Notes under the pieces: generated by a model | What the model was told of the DNA's origin: nothing | The model's input: only the letters and a program-made list of their open reading frames with translations | Database searches by the model: none | Source of the DNA: Actinomycetota bacterium | GTDB lineage: Bacteria; Actinomycetota; Actinomycetes; Actinomycetales; Microbacteriaceae | NCBI GenBank assembly: GCA_009704225.1 | Contig: WLEN01000003.1 | Coordinates: 1 to 18,960, forward strand | Direction of reading: 5' to 3' | Length of the DNA stretch: 18,960 nt | Translations under genes and position numbers: made by a program | Part shown: one piece after another, positions 1 to 7,689 of the stretch | Layout of the letters: the number at the start of each line of letters is the position of its first letter | Position numbering within the stretch: the first letter of the stretch is position 1

Positions 1-1
1 C

Positions 2-391
2 ATTACCCGTCAGAACGGTTCGATTGTGTCCGACCGTCAGGGCGTAGCAACGCCATTCGCCATGATGGCACTGCAAGAACGCATGGCGTTCTTTGTTCAG
101 CCTGGTGACGAGGTTTACGAGGGCATGGTTGTCGGAGAGAACGCGCGGGCCGACGACATGGACGTCAACGTCACGAAAGAAAAGCAACTGAATAACATTC
201 GCTCGTCAACGTCAGAGATCCTGGAGAAGATGACGCCGCCTCGCGACATGACTCTTGAGGAGTGTCTCGAATTCGCCCGTGAGGATGAGTGCGTCGAGGT
301 GACGCCCGCGAAGATTCGCATCCGCAAGGTCGAACTCGAGCAGAACCTTCGCGCGCGGGCTGCATCACGCCTTAAGCGCCAGAACGAGTAA
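2..391 (+). CDS. typA: TypA/BipA ribosome-associated GTPase, C-terminal fragment
   Basis: This is the 3' end of a translational GTPase of the TypA/BipA family, a factor that binds the 70S ribosome and assists ribosome assembly and stress adaptation. The reading frame is open from base 2 to a TAA stop, giving about 129 residues of a protein usually over 600 long; the GTPase and EF-G-like domains lie outside the window. What is visible is the BipA-specific C-terminal domain: TRQNGSIVSDRQG, then EVYEGMVVGENARADDMDVN, then RSSTSEILEKMTPPR and ECLEFAREDECVEVTP, ending in a basic tail. These blocks are highly diagnostic for BipA and absent from EF-G and LepA. The GTG at 26 is an internal codon, not a start. 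The next gene begins 25 nt downstream, probably from its own promoter. Confidence 0.95.
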   Translation: MTRQNGSIVSDRQGVATPFAMMALQERMAFFVQPGDEVYEGMVVGENARADDMDVNVTKEKQLNNIRSSTSEILEKMTPPRDMTLEECLEFAREDECVEVTPAKIRIRKVELEQNLRARAASRLKRQNE

Positions 392-404
392 GCGTCCCGA
401 TGGA

Positions 405-410
405 TAGGCT
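405..410 (+). promoter_or_regulatory. Putative -10 element (TAGGCT) for a leaderless transcript
   Basis: TAGGCT fits the actinobacterial -10 pattern TANNNT and ends 6 nt before the GTG at 417. This spacing would place the transcription start at the start codon itself. There is no Shine-Dalgarno sequence in the 25-nt gap after typA and no clear -35 hexamer. The inference rests mainly on the same geometry recurring before several other genes here. Confidence 0.5.
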
Positions 411-416
411 AAACCT

Positions 417-1196
417 GTGAAGGTCGTCCGATTCCGCCATAAGGGGGAACCCCGTTACGGAGTGATCGACGGAGACGTCGTCACTCTGGTCGAGGGTGAC
501 CCGATTCACGATGGACTCACGACGACAAACGACACTGTCGCGCTGGTCGACATCGTGCCGTTAGCACCGGTTATCCCGTCCAAGGTGATTTGCGTCGGAA
601 TGAATTTCGCCGAGCACGCGGCCGAGATGCATCACGACGGACCGCAGACGCCACTTGTTTTCCTCAAGCCACCGACCGCGGTCATTGGCCCGGGCGATGA
701 CATCATCTTGCCCCCCGTCGAGGGGCGAATTGTTCACGAGGGCGAGCTTGCCATCGTCATCGGGTCTGTTGCGCACCGTGTGCCGGAGAAGAACTGGGCG
801 GACGTGATCTTTGGATACACAATCGCCAATGACGTCTCCGCTCGAGACGTCATGTTTGCCGACGGACAATGGGCCCGTGCCAAGGGATTCGATACGTTCT
901 GTCCCATCGGCCCGTGGATCGAAACCGAATTTGATCCGTTCGCACACAACGAGATCACGACCCGCGTTGACGGCGAGGTGCGTCGCCACGGCTTCACTGG
1001 CGACATGACCCACAAGGTTCCCGAGATTATTGCCTTTGTCTCGAACGCATTCACCCTGTACCCCGGCGACATCATCTGCACAGGTACTCCAGCGGGGCTC
1101 GGTGGATTTGTTGACGGTCAAACCGTTGAAATCACGATTGAGGGTATCGGAACGCTCTCGAACCCAGCCAAAAACCGCGACGACCGAGTTTCCTGA
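417..1196 (+). CDS. Fumarylacetoacetate hydrolase family protein (FAHD1/YcgM-like)
   Basis: A 259-residue cytoplasmic enzyme of the fumarylacetoacetase superfamily, whose members hydrolyse or decarboxylate acylpyruvate-type compounds (acylpyruvase, oxaloacetate decarboxylase, 2-hydroxyhepta-2,4-dienedioate isomerase). Visible family blocks are GMNFAEHAAEM (about 61-71, with the His/Glu pair expected in the lid of FAHD1-type enzymes), HEGELAIVIG (107-116, metal ligands E108 and E110), NDVSARD (138-144, metal ligand D139), KGFDTFCPIGPW (156-167) and TGTPAGLG (222-229). Length suits a single-domain bacterial member. The GTG start at 417 is chosen because it begins MKVVRFRHKG, a typical N-terminus, and sits 6 nt after a -10-like hexamer. 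Its stop overlaps the start of the MFS gene by 1 nt (TGATG). An FAH-family gene near gltX also occurs in mycobacteria, so the context is conserved. The true substrate cannot be read from the sequence. Confidence 0.9.
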   Translation: MKVVRFRHKGEPRYGVIDGDVVTLVEGDPIHDGLTTTNDTVALVDIVPLAPVIPSKVICVGMNFAEHAAEMHHDGPQTPLVFLKPPTAVIGPGDDIILPPVEGRIVHEGELAIVIGSVAHRVPEKNWADVIFGYTIANDVSARDVMFADGQWARAKGFDTFCPIGPWIETEFDPFAHNEITTRVDGEVRRHGFTGDMTHKVPEIIAFVSNAFTLYPGDIICTGTPAGLGGFVDGQTVEITIEGIGTLSNPAKNRDDRVS

Positions 1197-2398
1197 TGTC
1201 GACTCCGGTCGACGATATCCGCCGGATTCGTCGGGCTCTCATCGCGGGGCAAGTGCTCGCTGGTATCGGGCTTGGGTCCGCCGTCTCAGTCGGCTCACTG
1301 CTCGCCGCGCACATCGCGGGCGGTGATTCAGCGGCGGGGCTCGCCGCCACCATGTCGACCCTGGGTGCAGCGGTCGCGGCAATTCCACTGGCGCGGGTGG
1401 CGATGCTACGAGGTCGGCGGCGTGCGCTTACCCTGGGCGCGTCCATTGCGATTCTTGGTGGATCTCTCATCATCGTCGCGGGAGGGCTCATGTCGTTGCC
1501 GCTCGTGCTTCTCGGGCTCTTGGGGCTGGGAGTCGGTGGGGCAGTAAACCTTCAAGCCCGATTCGCGGTGACCGATTATTCCAGCGCGGAAAATCGTGGC
1601 CGCGACTTGTCGCTGGTGGTCTGGGCGACGACCGTCGGGGCGATTATTGGTCCAAACCTCAACGGTATCGGCGTGGTAATCGGCGATGCACTCGGAATGC
1701 CGGAATTGACGGGTCCCTTTATCTTCACCGTCGCCGCCCAACTCGCCGCGGCGTCCATGTACTGGTGGGGGATCGGACCCAAGGTTCCCACGGTCACCGT
1801 CACGAAAACTGCGGCAACCACGGCGGCGAAACTCTCGCGCGCGATTCCATTCGCCATCGCGGTGATTGGACTCGGGCATGCAACCATGGTTGCCGTCATG
1901 GCGATGACGCCCGTCCACCTCGTTCACGAAGGGGCGACCGTCGGCGAGGCCAGTTTCGTCATTTCGTTGCACGTTGCTGGCATGTACGCACTGTCACCAG
2001 TCTTCGGAATTCTCAGCGACCGAATTGGCCGAGTACCCGTGCTTATCCTCGGGCAGGTTGTCTTGGCGATCAGCCTTGCGCTAACGGCGTTATTCCCGAT
2101 GGACCACGCCATTGTGACCATCGGACTCATCCTTCTCGGTCTTGGTTGGAGCGCCAACACGGTGGCGGGTAGTGCCCTCATCGGCGAACTTTCTCAAGGA
2201 CCGAAGCGACTCACTATTCAGGGTCGAAGCGACGCGGCCATGAGCGCATCTGGTGCTCTCGCCGGGGTCCTTGCCGGCCCCGCGGTCACGGCGTTGGGTT
2301 ATTCGGGGCTCTCGGTCGCCGCGTTCGCTTTCGTGGCCGCTGCGGTCGCGCTGATCGCCTTGATTGTTACCCTGCGGTCCCGCGAATCCGCGGAATAG
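1196..2398 (+). CDS. MFS transporter, 12-TM type
   Basis: A 400-residue integral membrane protein of the major facilitator superfamily. Hydrophobic segments run through most of the protein, compatible with about twelve helices, with a polar stretch near 196-215 that fits the central cytoplasmic loop. The clearest motif is GILSDRIGRVP (271-281), the motif-A loop in the C-terminal half; the equivalent N-terminal loop is the basic RVAMLRGRRR (67-76). Translation is probably coupled to the FAH-family gene upstream because the ATG overlaps its stop by one base and no Shine-Dalgarno sequence is evident. The substrate is unknown: it could be a drug or metabolite exporter, or it could move a compound related to the upstream enzyme. 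The assignment to MFS is firm; anything narrower would be a guess. Confidence 0.88.
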   Translation: MSTPVDDIRRIRRALIAGQVLAGIGLGSAVSVGSLLAAHIAGGDSAAGLAATMSTLGAAVAAIPLARVAMLRGRRRALTLGASIAILGGSLIIVAGGLMSLPLVLLGLLGLGVGGAVNLQARFAVTDYSSAENRGRDLSLVVWATTVGAIIGPNLNGIGVVIGDALGMPELTGPFIFTVAAQLAAASMYWWGIGPKVPTVTVTKTAATTAAKLSRAIPFAIAVIGLGHATMVAVMAMTPVHLVHEGATVGEASFVISLHVAGMYALSPVFGILSDRIGRVPVLILGQVVLAISLALTALFPMDHAIVTIGLILLGLGWSANTVAGSALIGELSQGPKRLTIQGRSDAAMSASGALAGVLAGPAVTALGYSGLSVAAFAFVAAAVALIALIVTLRSRESAE

Positions 2399-2401
2399 AC
2401 T
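2396..2401 (+). promoter_or_regulatory. Putative -10 element (TAGACT) for gltX
   Basis: TAGACT overlaps the stop codon of the MFS gene and ends 9 nt before the gltX ATG at 2411. A start of transcription within a few bases of the ATG would leave almost no leader. No convincing -35 hexamer lies 16-18 nt upstream, so this is a weak call. Confidence 0.35.
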
Positions 2402-2410
2402 GACACAGAT

Positions 2411-3907
2411 ATGAAGACTCCGTTCTCCACCGCCACGGGCAGCGACATCCGTGTCCGTTTTTGCCCATCACCAACGGGGACGCCGCACGTCGGCCTGATT
2501 CGGACTTGCCTGTTCAACTGGGCTTACGCGCGTCACGTTGGCGGAACGTTCATCTTCCGCATCGAGGACACCGACGCCGAGCGCGACTCGGAAGAATCCT
2601 ACGAACAACTGCTGGATGCACTGAGCTGGCTCAGTCTCGACTGGGATGAAGGTGTCGTCAAGGGTGGTCCACACGAGCCGTATCGCCAGTCTCAGCGCAC
2701 GGCGATTTATCAGGAAATTATCGATTCGCTTCTCGCCTCGGGACACCTGTACGAATCGTTTGTCACTCCAGAAGAAATGGAAGCGCGCAACGTTGCCGCC
2801 GGTCGTGACCCCAAGATGGGTTATGACAATTTCGAACGCGACCTAACGGCTGACGAGCGCGCGGCATTTCGCGCCGAGGGCCGGCAGCCCGCGCTGCGGC
2901 TTCGTGTTCCGGCGGAAGACCTCGGGTTCAATGACCTCATTCGTGGGCCTATCACCTTCCCCGTTGGAACGACAACCGACTTCGTTGTTGTTCGACCGAA
3001 CGGCGCGCCACTGTACACATTCGTCAACCCCGTGGACGATGCGCTCATGGGCGTGACTCACGTATTGCGAGGCGAAGACCTGCTGTCGTCAACCCCGCGT
3101 CAGATCGCTCTGTACCACGCGCTCATCGAGGTGGGCGTGACGACCTTTGCTCCGCGTTTCGGGCACCTTCCTTACGTCATGGGCGAGGGCAGCAAAAAGT
3201 TGTCGAAGCGCGACCCGGAATCGAACCTGTTTCACCACCGCGATCGTGGGTTTATTCGGGAGGGACTGCTCAACTACCTTTCACTGCTGGGCTGGTCGAT
3301 CGCGGCGGATCGCGATATCTTCACCGTGGACGAGATGATCGCGGCATTCGATGTAGCTGACGTCAACCCGAACCCCGCGCGATTTGACCTGAAAAAAGCC
3401 GAATCGATCAACGGGGATCACATTCGCCTGTTGACGCGAGATGAGTTCATCGATCGATCGCTTTCATACCTCCACGCGGCCGGGTTGGTCGAGGCGAACC
3501 CGACGAGCCACCAGCGTGCTCGTCTGACCGAAATTGCGCCTCATATTCAGGAACGCACTCAGTTGATGAGCGAGATTCCCGAGATGATTCGGTTCCTCTT
3601 TACCGAAGATGTCGACCTCACCGTCACTGACGATGCTCGAGCGACGCTCGATGCCGATGCCGCACGAATTCTCGATGCCGCCCACGTGGCGCTCTCGGAC
3701 CTCATTGATTGGTCGACGACCAATATCGAAGAAACTCTTCGAACCAGCCTGATTGAGGGACTTGAACTAAAGCCACGTAGCGCGTTTGGTTCGGTGCGAA
3801 CGGCCATCTCGGGTCGTCGAATCAGTCCGCCGCTGTTCGAATCGATGGAGATCCTCGGCCGTGAATCCAGCCTCGCCCGCATTGCTTCCCTGAGAGGATC
3901 GCTGTGA
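2411..3907 (+). CDS. gltX: Glutamyl-tRNA synthetase
   Basis: A class I aminoacyl-tRNA synthetase of 498 residues that activates glutamate with ATP and charges tRNA-Glu in the cytoplasm. The Rossmann-fold entry is [14 protein letters not shown], in which HVGL (26-29) is the HIGH signature, followed by [13 protein letters not shown] (48-59). The KMSKS-type loop is [11 protein letters not shown] (261-271). The remainder forms the helical anticodon-binding region; length is normal for bacterial GluRS. The ATG at 2411 is the natural start, 12 nt after the MFS gene. GltX rather than glutaminyl-tRNA synthetase is supported by the bacterial FRIEDTD block and KLSKRDPES loop. Most actinobacteria make Gln-tRNA through mischarging and GatCAB, so this enzyme may be non-discriminating, but that cannot be decided from visible motifs. 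tRNA-Gln and tRNA-Glu genes follow within 1.2 kb. Confidence 0.96.
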   Translation: MKTPFSTATGSDIRVRFCPSPTGTPHVGLIRTCLFNWAYARHVGGTFIFRIEDTDAERDSEESYEQLLDALSWLSLDWDEGVVKGGPHEPYRQSQRTAIYQEIIDSLLASGHLYESFVTPEEMEARNVAAGRDPKMGYDNFERDLTADERAAFRAEGRQPALRLRVPAEDLGFNDLIRGPITFPVGTTTDFVVVRPNGAPLYTFVNPVDDALMGVTHVLRGEDLLSSTPRQIALYHALIEVGVTTFAPRFGHLPYVMGEGSKKLSKRDPESNLFHHRDRGFIREGLLNYLSLLGWSIAADRDIFTVDEMIAAFDVADVNPNPARFDLKKAESINGDHIRLLTRDEFIDRSLSYLHAAGLVEANPTSHQRARLTEIAPHIQERTQLMSEIPEMIRFLFTEDVDLTVTDDARATLDADAARILDAAHVALSDLIDWSTTNIEETLRTSLIEGLELKPRSAFGSVRTAISGRRISPPLFESMEILGRESSLARIASLRGSL

Positions 3908-3954
3908 TCACCGTCGGCATCGTTCGCCAATTTCGTGCGGTCGACGCCGTTTGG

Positions 3955-3960
3955 TAGGCT
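3955..3960 (+). promoter_or_regulatory. Putative -10 element (TAGGCT) for tRNA-Gln
   Basis: The 77-nt gap between gltX and the tRNA holds TAGGCT, 24 nt before the mature tRNA 5' end. This would give a primary transcript with a short 5' leader for RNase P to remove. The same hexamer is used before the FAH-family gene. I see no strong -35 match and no hairpin terminator for gltX in the gap, so gltX readthrough is also possible. Confidence 0.4.
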
Positions 3961-3984
3961 AACGCGGAGCGGCTCGGCCGCTGG

Positions 3985-4056
3985 TGGGGTGTGGTGTAAT
4001 TGGCAACACGGAGGTTTCTGGTACCTTTGTTCTTGGTTCGAGTCCAGGCACCCCAG
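3985..4056 (+). tRNA. tRNA-Gln (anticodon CTG)
   Basis: A complete 72-nt cloverleaf can be folded. The acceptor stem TGGGGTG (3985-3991) pairs with CACCCCA (4049-4055), with G4056 as discriminator. The D stem is GTGT/ACAC, the anticodon stem GAGGT/ACCTT encloses the 7-nt loop TTCTGGT with CTG at 4018-4020, the variable loop has 4 nt, and the T stem CTTGG/CCAGG encloses TTCGAGT. CTG reads CAG codons. The weak first pair (T-A) of the acceptor stem is typical of bacterial tRNA-Gln and serves as an identity element. The 3' CCA is not encoded (the next bases are CAC), so it must be added by nucleotidyltransferase. Confidence 0.96.
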
Positions 4057-4089
4057 CACTAATTTCCTCGAATTCTCGGGCCTCTACGC

Positions 4090-4095
4090 TACTGT
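4090..4095 (+). promoter_or_regulatory. Putative -10 element (TACTGT) for a leaderless lipid kinase mRNA
   Basis: TACTGT fits TANNNT and ends 6 nt before the ATG at 4102. No Shine-Dalgarno sequence is present in the preceding bases, which agrees with leaderless initiation. An alternative hexamer, TACGCT, overlaps it at 4085-4090. Confidence 0.45.
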
Positions 4096-4101
4096 TTCGG
4101 A

Positions 4102-5019
4102 ATGACAACGTTGTCGCGTCCGCACATTGCCGTCGCTGTAAATCCGAGTGCCGCGCAGGGCGCTCACCGCGATTACGGGCACCGATTGGTCGAAGCGTTA
4201 CGCGCAACGGGCCGCCAGGTTTCGGAATTGTCGACCGATTCGTACGAGCATCTTGAATCGCTGGCGCGCATCGCGGTGAACGACGGTATTGACGCTCTCA
4301 TTGTCGTCGGAGGCGACGGAACTGCCCAATTAGGCACGAACGTGTGCGTGAATACCGCCACGCCCCTTGGTGTTTTGCCGAGCGGAACCGGCAACGACAC
4401 TGCCGAAGGAATCCTGGGAATGCCCATTGGTGACATTGATGCCGCAATCGTGCGGCTGATCGCGTCACTCGATAAACCGTTGTGGCGAATCGACGCGGGG
4501 CGAATGTCGTGGAACGGTGGCGAACGGTGGTTCTGTTCGACGATGTCGGCCGGATTCGACGCGCTTGTCAACGAAACGGTCAACCACCTGGCTTTTCCCA
4601 AGGGTCCGTCGCGGTACACCGTTGCCATGCTCATCGAACTCGCGAAATTGAAGCCGATCCATTACACCGTGACCATCGACGGAAAAAAGACGACTGAACA
4701 GGCCATCCTCACGACCATCGCGAACAACAGCCAATATGGCGGGGGCATGAAAATCTGCCCAGAGGCCAAACCTGACGACGGTTTGCTCGACATGATGATG
4801 GTGAGGCCGTTATCTCGCTTCGATTTCATTCGGATTTATCCGAAGGTATTTAAGGGAACACATGTCACTGACCCTCGCGTCGTCATTCGACAAGGGAAAA
4901 AGTTCCGGCTCGAGTCGCCCGACCTCGTCGGTTACAGCGACGGTGAACGCATCGCGCCTCTTCCGATGGACGTCGAGGTCGCGCCGCGAGCGCTTCCCGT
5001 GCTCGATACCCGGCCCTAG
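4102..5019 (+). CDS. Diacylglycerol kinase / lipid kinase family protein (YegS/DgkB-like)
   Basis: A 305-residue soluble or membrane-peripheral kinase with the diacylglycerol-kinase catalytic fold. Family members phosphorylate diacylglycerol or related lipids with ATP, recycling diacylglycerol to phosphatidic acid or taking part in lipid anchoring. The N-terminal part has AVNPSAAQG (12-20) and the nucleotide-binding VVGGDGT (68-74); PSGTGNDTA (93-101) is the second glycine-rich block. The C-terminal beta-sandwich contains GGGMKICPEAKPDDGLLD (213-230) and ends with GYSDGE (277-282), where the family's catalytic aspartate lies. Length matches the YegS/DgkB family. The ATG at 4102 gives the usual short lead-in before the first beta strand. 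The gene lies alone between two tRNA genes. Lipid specificity is not readable from the motifs. Confidence 0.9.
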   Translation: MTTLSRPHIAVAVNPSAAQGAHRDYGHRLVEALRATGRQVSELSTDSYEHLESLARIAVNDGIDALIVVGGDGTAQLGTNVCVNTATPLGVLPSGTGNDTAEGILGMPIGDIDAAIVRLIASLDKPLWRIDAGRMSWNGGERWFCSTMSAGFDALVNETVNHLAFPKGPSRYTVAMLIELAKLKPIHYTVTIDGKKTTEQAILTTIANNSQYGGGMKICPEAKPDDGLLDMMMVRPLSRFDFIRIYPKVFKGTHVTDPRVVIRQGKKFRLESPDLVGYSDGERIAPLPMDVEVAPRALPVLDTRP

Positions 5020-5029
5020 ACGGATCAGT

Positions 5030-5059
5030 TTGCGCGCGGTTCCCCGCCTGTGCGATACT
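5030..5059 (+). promoter_or_regulatory. Promoter for tRNA-Glu (TTGCGC, 18 nt, GATACT)
   Basis: TTGCGC at 5030-5035 and GATACT at 5054-5059 are separated by 18 nt, giving both elements of a housekeeping sigma-factor promoter in the 55-nt gap after the lipid kinase. Transcription would begin near 5066, a few bases before the mature tRNA 5' end at 5075. It is the only promoter in the window with a recognisable -35 as well as a -10. Confidence 0.5.
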
Positions 5060-5074
5060 TGTCCAGTTGTGTTC

Positions 5075-5147
5075 GGCCCCATCGTATAGCGGCCTAGTAC
5101 GCTGCCCTCTCACGGCGGTAACGCGGGTTCGAATCCCGCTGGGGTCA
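5075..5147 (+). tRNA. tRNA-Glu (anticodon CTC)
   Basis: A 73-nt cloverleaf folds cleanly. Acceptor stem GGCCCCA (5075-5081) pairs with TGGGGTC (5140-5146, one G-T pair), with A5147 as discriminator. The D stem is GTA/TAC, the anticodon stem CTGCC/GGCGG encloses CTCTCAC with CTC at 5109-5111, the variable region is TAAC, and the T stem GCGGG/CCCGC encloses TTCGAAT. CTC reads GAG codons. The following bases are CAC rather than CCA, so CCA is added after transcription, as for the tRNA-Gln above. Confidence 0.95.
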
Positions 5148-5154
5148 CAACTCG

Positions 5155-5181
5155 CCCTCGACGGTTCGCCATCGAGGGTTT
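5155..5181 (+). terminator. Hairpin terminator after tRNA-Glu
   Basis: CCCTCGA (5155-5161) and TCGAGGG (5172-5178) form a perfect 7-bp stem. Inside, GG and CC flank a TTCG tetraloop above a single mismatch, extending the helix. TTT follows directly. Position right after the tRNA makes a factor-independent terminator the likely role; the short T tract tempers confidence. Confidence 0.65.
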
Positions 5182-5217
5182 AGTGCATACACCGACAGCG
5201 CTGCCGTGACCCGCTGG

Positions 5218-5223
5218 TAGAGT
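5218..5223 (+). promoter_or_regulatory. Putative -10 element (TAGAGT) for the TerC-family gene
   Basis: TAGAGT lies after the tRNA-Glu terminator and ends 9 nt before the ATG at 5233. It would give a transcript with little or no leader. No matching -35 is evident. The gene needs its own promoter because the terminator separates it from the tRNA. Confidence 0.35.
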
Positions 5224-5232
5224 TTTGAGACT

Positions 5233-6237
5233 ATGGACAACGCCCTCCCCCTTTGGTTCGAAATCACGTCATATGCGGTTCTGGTCGCAATTCTTTTGTT
5301 CGATTTGTTCCTTGTCGTCAGGCGGCCGCACGTCCCGTCGACCCGTGAATCCGCATTGTGGATCACCTTTTACGTGAGTCTCGCCGTCGTCTTCGGACTG
5401 TTGATTATCGTCGTCGCCAACGATTCGGGACTGAACGGAACCGAACTCGGACTTCAGTTCTTCGCGGGTTGGCTAACGGAGTATTCCTTGTCGGCTGACA
5501 ACGTCTTTGTGTTCCTCATCATCATGGCCCAGTTCCGAGTCCCTAAAAAAATGCAGCAGGAACTCCTCATGATGGGCATCGTGCTCGCACTCGTTTTCCG
5601 CGCGATTTTCATTGTCCTCGGCGCATCGCTTCTCGAGAGCTACTCGTGGCTGTTTTACCTCTTTGGCGCGTATCTCGTGTACGTCGCCGTTCAGCAACTG
5701 CGTGAGAAAGACGAGCACGGCAGCGGCGAGGACAATTTTATTATCGCGTGGCTCAAAAAAGTGCTGAAAGTCCACCCCGAATGGAGGGAAACGGAGCGTT
5801 GGCGCAAGATGGTCAACGGCGAAAAGTTCTTTACCCCCGCAATCCTTGTTTTGGTTTCGCTCGGGGCGATTGACTTGGTTTTTGCGCTCGACTCGATTCC
5901 CGCGATCTTCGGAATCACGACGAGCCCATTCCTCGTGTTCACGTGCAACATTCTCGCCTTAATGGGCCTTCGCCAGCTCTACTTCCTTTTGGGGGACCTG
6001 GTCGATCGCCTGCACTACCTCGGTCACGGAATCGCGGCCATCCTTGCGTTCATTGGGTTCAAACTCGTCAACCACGCCTTGCACCTCAACGAACTCCCGT
6101 TCATCAATGATGGCCAACACGTCGAGATTGTTCCCGAGATCCCAACCTGGCTTTCACTTGTCGTGATTGTCGTCACGTTGACCGTCGCGGTTCTTGCGAG
6201 CCTGGCGCGTACAAAGCGTGAAGAGTCCGCAAAATAA
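5233..6237 (+). CDS. TerC/Alx family integral membrane protein
   Basis: A 334-residue multi-spanning membrane protein of the TerC family, whose members (Alx, YceF/YkoY types) are linked to manganese export and to metal loading of secreted enzymes; older names refer to tellurite resistance. About nine hydrophobic segments are visible. The two family signatures are [19 protein letters not shown] (76-94), with intramembrane acidic and polar residues E83, D89 and N90, and [15 protein letters not shown] (215-229), with D220. A basic and acidic hydrophilic loop (about 156-200) separates the two halves. The ATG at 5233 places the first helix at once after the N-terminus, as in homologues. No signal peptide is expected. 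It stands alone, after a terminator and before leuC. Whether it exports Mn2+ here is an inference from the family. Confidence 0.92.
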   Translation: MDNALPLWFEITSYAVLVAILLFDLFLVVRRPHVPSTRESALWITFYVSLAVVFGLLIIVVANDSGLNGTELGLQFFAGWLTEYSLSADNVFVFLIIMAQFRVPKKMQQELLMMGIVLALVFRAIFIVLGASLLESYSWLFYLFGAYLVYVAVQQLREKDEHGSGEDNFIIAWLKKVLKVHPEWRETERWRKMVNGEKFFTPAILVLVSLGAIDLVFALDSIPAIFGITTSPFLVFTCNILALMGLRQLYFLLGDLVDRLHYLGHGIAAILAFIGFKLVNHALHLNELPFINDGQHVEIVPEIPTWLSLVVIVVTLTVAVLASLARTKREESAK

Positions 6238-6252
6238 CGGTTCTCACGCTGA

Positions 6253-6258
6253 TAAACT
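6253..6258 (+). promoter_or_regulatory. Putative -10 element (TAAACT) for the leuC operon
   Basis: TAAACT ends 7 nt before the leuC ATG at 6266, so the mRNA of the eight-gene operon would begin at or within a base or two of the start codon. The 28-nt gap after the TerC gene leaves no room for a leader peptide, attenuator or T-box. AGGGCGG just before the ATG might act as a poor Shine-Dalgarno if transcription starts further upstream. Confidence 0.45.
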
Positions 6259-6265
6259 AGGGCGG

Positions 6266-7687
6266 ATGAACGCCGCCTCTCCTCGTCCTCGGACACTTGC
6301 CGAAAAGGTCTGGGATGACCACCTTGTCGTCAAGGGTGAAAACGGCGAGCCCGACCTTCTCTACATTGACCTTCACCTCGTGCACGAGGTCACGAGCCCA
6401 CAGGCGTTCGACGGACTTCGACAAGCCGGGCGGCCTGTTCGCCGGCCCGATCTGACCATTGCGACCGAAGATCACAACACTCCGACACTCAACATCGGCG
6501 CACAAATTGCCGACCCGATTTCGCGAACTCAAATTGACGCGCTTCGAACGAACGCCAAAGAATTCGGCATTCGCCTGCACTCCCTCGGAGACATCGAGCA
6601 GGGAATCGTTCATGTTGTCGGGCCGCAGCTCGGACTAACCATGCCCGGCATCACCGTTGTTTGCGGTGACAGTCACACCTCGACGCACGGCGCGTTCGGG
6701 GCGATGGCCTTCGGAATCGGCACGTCGGAAGTCGAGCACGTCCTCGCCACCCAAACACTTCCTCTCACCCCGTTCAAGACGATGGCAATCACGGTCAATG
6801 GTCACCTGCGCCCGGGTGTCACGGCGAAAGACATCATCCTTGCGGTGATCGCACAAATTGGCACCGGCGGGGGACAGGGCTATGTTCTCGAATATCGAGG
6901 CAGCGCAATTCGTGAACTGTCGATGGAAGGCCGAATGACGATCTGCAATATGTCCATCGAAGCGGGCGCGCGCGCGGGAATGGTCGCTCCCGACGAGACA
7001 ACGTTTGCGTACCTCAAGGGTCGCGCACATGCGCCCGAGGGGTCCGATTGGGATGCCGCGGTGGCCTACTGGAACACATTGCCCACCGATGATGGCGCAA
7101 CCTTCGATGCTGAAGTCGTGCTCGACGGCAACCTGCTCGAGCCGTTTGTCACGTGGGGGACAAACCCGGGGCAAGGAGTTGCGCTGTCGGATTCGGTGCC
7201 CAACCCGGCCGACATCACCGACCCCAACGAACGCGCTAGCGCAGAGAGAGCACTCGAATACATGGACCTCGTCGCGGGAACCCCGATGAAGGACATCCGC
7301 GTCGACCAGGTGTTCATGGGCTCGTGCACAAATTCCCGAATCGAAGATCTGCGCGCCTTCGCGAGTGTCATTAAAGGTAAAAAACTTGCCGACGGCGTCA
7401 AGCTCATGGTTGTCCCTGGTTCGGCCCGCGTTCGCCTTGAGGCCGAGGCCGAAGGAATCGACACCATTGTCACCGAATTTGGCGGCGAATGGCGATTCGC
7501 CGGCTGTTCGATGTGTCTCGGCATGAACCCCGACCAACTCCAGCCGGGTGAACGCTGTGCGTCGACGTCGAATCGAAACTTCGAAGGACGACAGGGCGCT
7601 GGCGGTCGGACTCATTTGGTTTCGCCGCTTGTCGCCGCCGCGACCGCAATTCGCGGGACACTCGCAAGCCCGTGGGATGTCGAGTAG
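6266..7687 (+). CDS. leuC: 3-isopropylmalate dehydratase, large subunit
   Basis: The large, iron-sulfur subunit of isopropylmalate isomerase, which converts 2-isopropylmalate to 3-isopropylmalate in leucine synthesis together with LeuD. It is 473 residues long, the usual size. The 4Fe-4S ligands are C354 in [12 protein letters not shown] and C414 and C417 in [11 protein letters not shown], with the same 60- and 3-residue spacing known for LeuC. Aconitase-family blocks include [10 protein letters not shown] (65-74) and [15 protein letters not shown]. The frame is open further upstream, to 6194, but that would overlap the TerC gene; the ATG at 6266 gives the standard N-terminus and sits after a -10-like hexamer. 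leuD follows after a 2-nt gap. This is the first gene of a long operon. Confidence 0.96.
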   Translation: MNAASPRPRTLAEKVWDDHLVVKGENGEPDLLYIDLHLVHEVTSPQAFDGLRQAGRPVRRPDLTIATEDHNTPTLNIGAQIADPISRTQIDALRTNAKEFGIRLHSLGDIEQGIVHVVGPQLGLTMPGITVVCGDSHTSTHGAFGAMAFGIGTSEVEHVLATQTLPLTPFKTMAITVNGHLRPGVTAKDIILAVIAQIGTGGGQGYVLEYRGSAIRELSMEGRMTICNMSIEAGARAGMVAPDETTFAYLKGRAHAPEGSDWDAAVAYWNTLPTDDGATFDAEVVLDGNLLEPFVTWGTNPGQGVALSDSVPNPADITDPNERASAERALEYMDLVAGTPMKDIRVDQVFMGSCTNSRIEDLRAFASVIKGKKLADGVKLMVVPGSARVRLEAEAEGIDTIVTEFGGEWRFAGCSMCLGMNPDQLQPGERCASTSNRNFEGRQGAGGRTHLVSPLVAAATAIRGTLASPWDVE

Positions 7688-7689
7688 AC

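Noticed and set aside
4064..4080. Small hairpin after tRNA-Gln (CTCGA and TCGGG around ATTC)
   Set aside because: The stem is only 5 bp with a G-T pair and no T tract follows, so a terminator call is not supported.
5148..5232. Manganese (yybP-ykoY) riboswitch before the TerC-family gene
   Set aside because: The space after the tRNA holds a simple terminator and about 50 nt more; I cannot form the riboswitch's conserved loops.
6635..7615. 326-codon open frame on the minus strand within leuC
   Set aside because: It lies wholly opposite leuC, whose cluster ligands and length are intact; the translation shows no domain.
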